A DNA stretch of 64,000 bases from Aliidiomarina soli (GTDB lineage: Bacteria; Pseudomonadota; Gammaproteobacteria; Enterobacterales; Alteromonadaceae): positions 62,001 to 126,000 of the forward strand of contig NZ_PIPO01000007.1 in NCBI RefSeq assembly GCF_003986975.1. The letters run 5' to 3'. Both the position numbers and the translations under genes were made by a program. The notes beneath the pieces were generated by a model that saw only the letters and a list, made by a program, of their open reading frames with translations, searched no databases and was not told the origin of the DNA. Shown here in pieces: positions 63,779-64,000 of the stretch. Within the stretch, counting starts at the first letter, position 1; every line of letters begins with the position of its first letter.

Positions 63779-64000
63779 ATGAAAATTTTGGTCGCGGTGA
63801 AGCGCGTGATTGACTACAACGTCAAAGTCCGTGTGAAAGCCGATCAGTCAGACGTGGATCTGGCGAACGTTAAAATGGCATTAAACCCTTTCTGTGAAAT
63901 TGCCATCGAAGAAGCCGTGCGATTGAAAGAAAAGGGCACGGCTGAAGAAGTGGTGGTGGTTTCGATTGGCCCGAAAGCCTGCCAGGAACAAATTCGCACC
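63779..64000 (+). CDS. etfB: Electron transfer flavoprotein beta subunit (3' truncated by window edge)
   Basis: The first 74 codons of etfB. The N-terminus [17 protein letters not shown] and the segment [15 protein letters not shown] are diagnostic of the beta subunit, which with EtfA passes electrons from acyl-CoA and other dehydrogenases to ubiquinone. AAGGA lies eight bases before ATG 63779. The remainder and the expected etfA are outside the window. Confidence 0.95.
   Translation, partial: MKILVAVKRVIDYNVKVRVKADQSDVDLANVKMALNPFCEIAIEEAVRLKEKGTAEEVVVVSIGPKACQEQIRT

Overview
The window is 64 kb of tightly packed, ordinary-looking chromosomal DNA from a marine gammaproteobacterium. The closest fit I can infer is the Alteromonadales, with Idiomarina/Pseudidiomarina-like gene content: TonB receptor, DUF3718, DUF2726 and DUF2982 proteins, a stand-alone HptA-like protein beside arcA, and proteins close to E. 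coli AcnB, Mdh, RplU, MutH and RppH. I found no rRNA, tRNA, CRISPR array, prophage or insertion sequence. The genus is an inference.

Layout. 1-6.3 kb: end of a TonB-dependent receptor overlapping a lipoprotein phosphoesterase, a small secreted protein, ribA and an M13 peptidase. 6.3-17.8 kb: an Nramp-like transporter with altered metal-binding motifs, a PspB-like small protein, a large periplasmic zincin, a membrane-anchored glycerophosphodiesterase, and an RND pump (permease plus fusion protein) diverging from a LysR regulator. 18-26.8 kb: acnB between two orphan small genes, a nucleotide-sugar dehydrogenase/glycosyltransferase/degenerate DyP-peroxidase trio, then argR and mdh diverging. 26.8-35.7 kb: a 1,507-residue propeller-PAS-GGDEF-EAL sensor, ispB diverging from rplU-rpmA-obgE-folA, and a DUF3718 protein. 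35.7-42.8 kb (minus strand): a DUF2726 protein, a CbiB/AmpE-like protein, adenosine kinase, ahcY, a GNAT enzyme and a FAD oxidoreductase; folE2 lies upstream with a Zur-like site over its promoter.

42.9-50.3 kb is a signalling block. An HptA-like phosphotransfer protein faces arcA. Upstream of arcA on the minus strand lie a histidine kinase, rsmC, a FapA-domain protein, a second unrecognised HPt-like protein and two tandem FlgO-like lipoproteins, mostly with overlapping or very short junctions. 50.4-55.3 kb: a DUF432-like gene, mscS, rimB, rimK and an AstE-like hydrolase, with a single-domain EAL phosphodiesterase diverging from them. This resembles the Pseudomonas RimABK system that couples c-di-GMP to ribosomal protein S6 glutamylation.

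55.3-64 kb is the conserved mutH / rppH-ptsP-(TSUP)-lgt-thyA block, followed by tcdA, a SufE-family gene and the start of etfB. A 49-residue membrane protein gene sits between mutH and the DUF2982 gene.

The most interesting leads are the signalling block with two separate HPt proteins, the RimABK-like neighbourhood with a candidate deglutamylase, the DyP-family protein that has lost its catalytic residues, the Nramp-like protein without DPGN, and the candidate Zur and adenosine-kinase operators.
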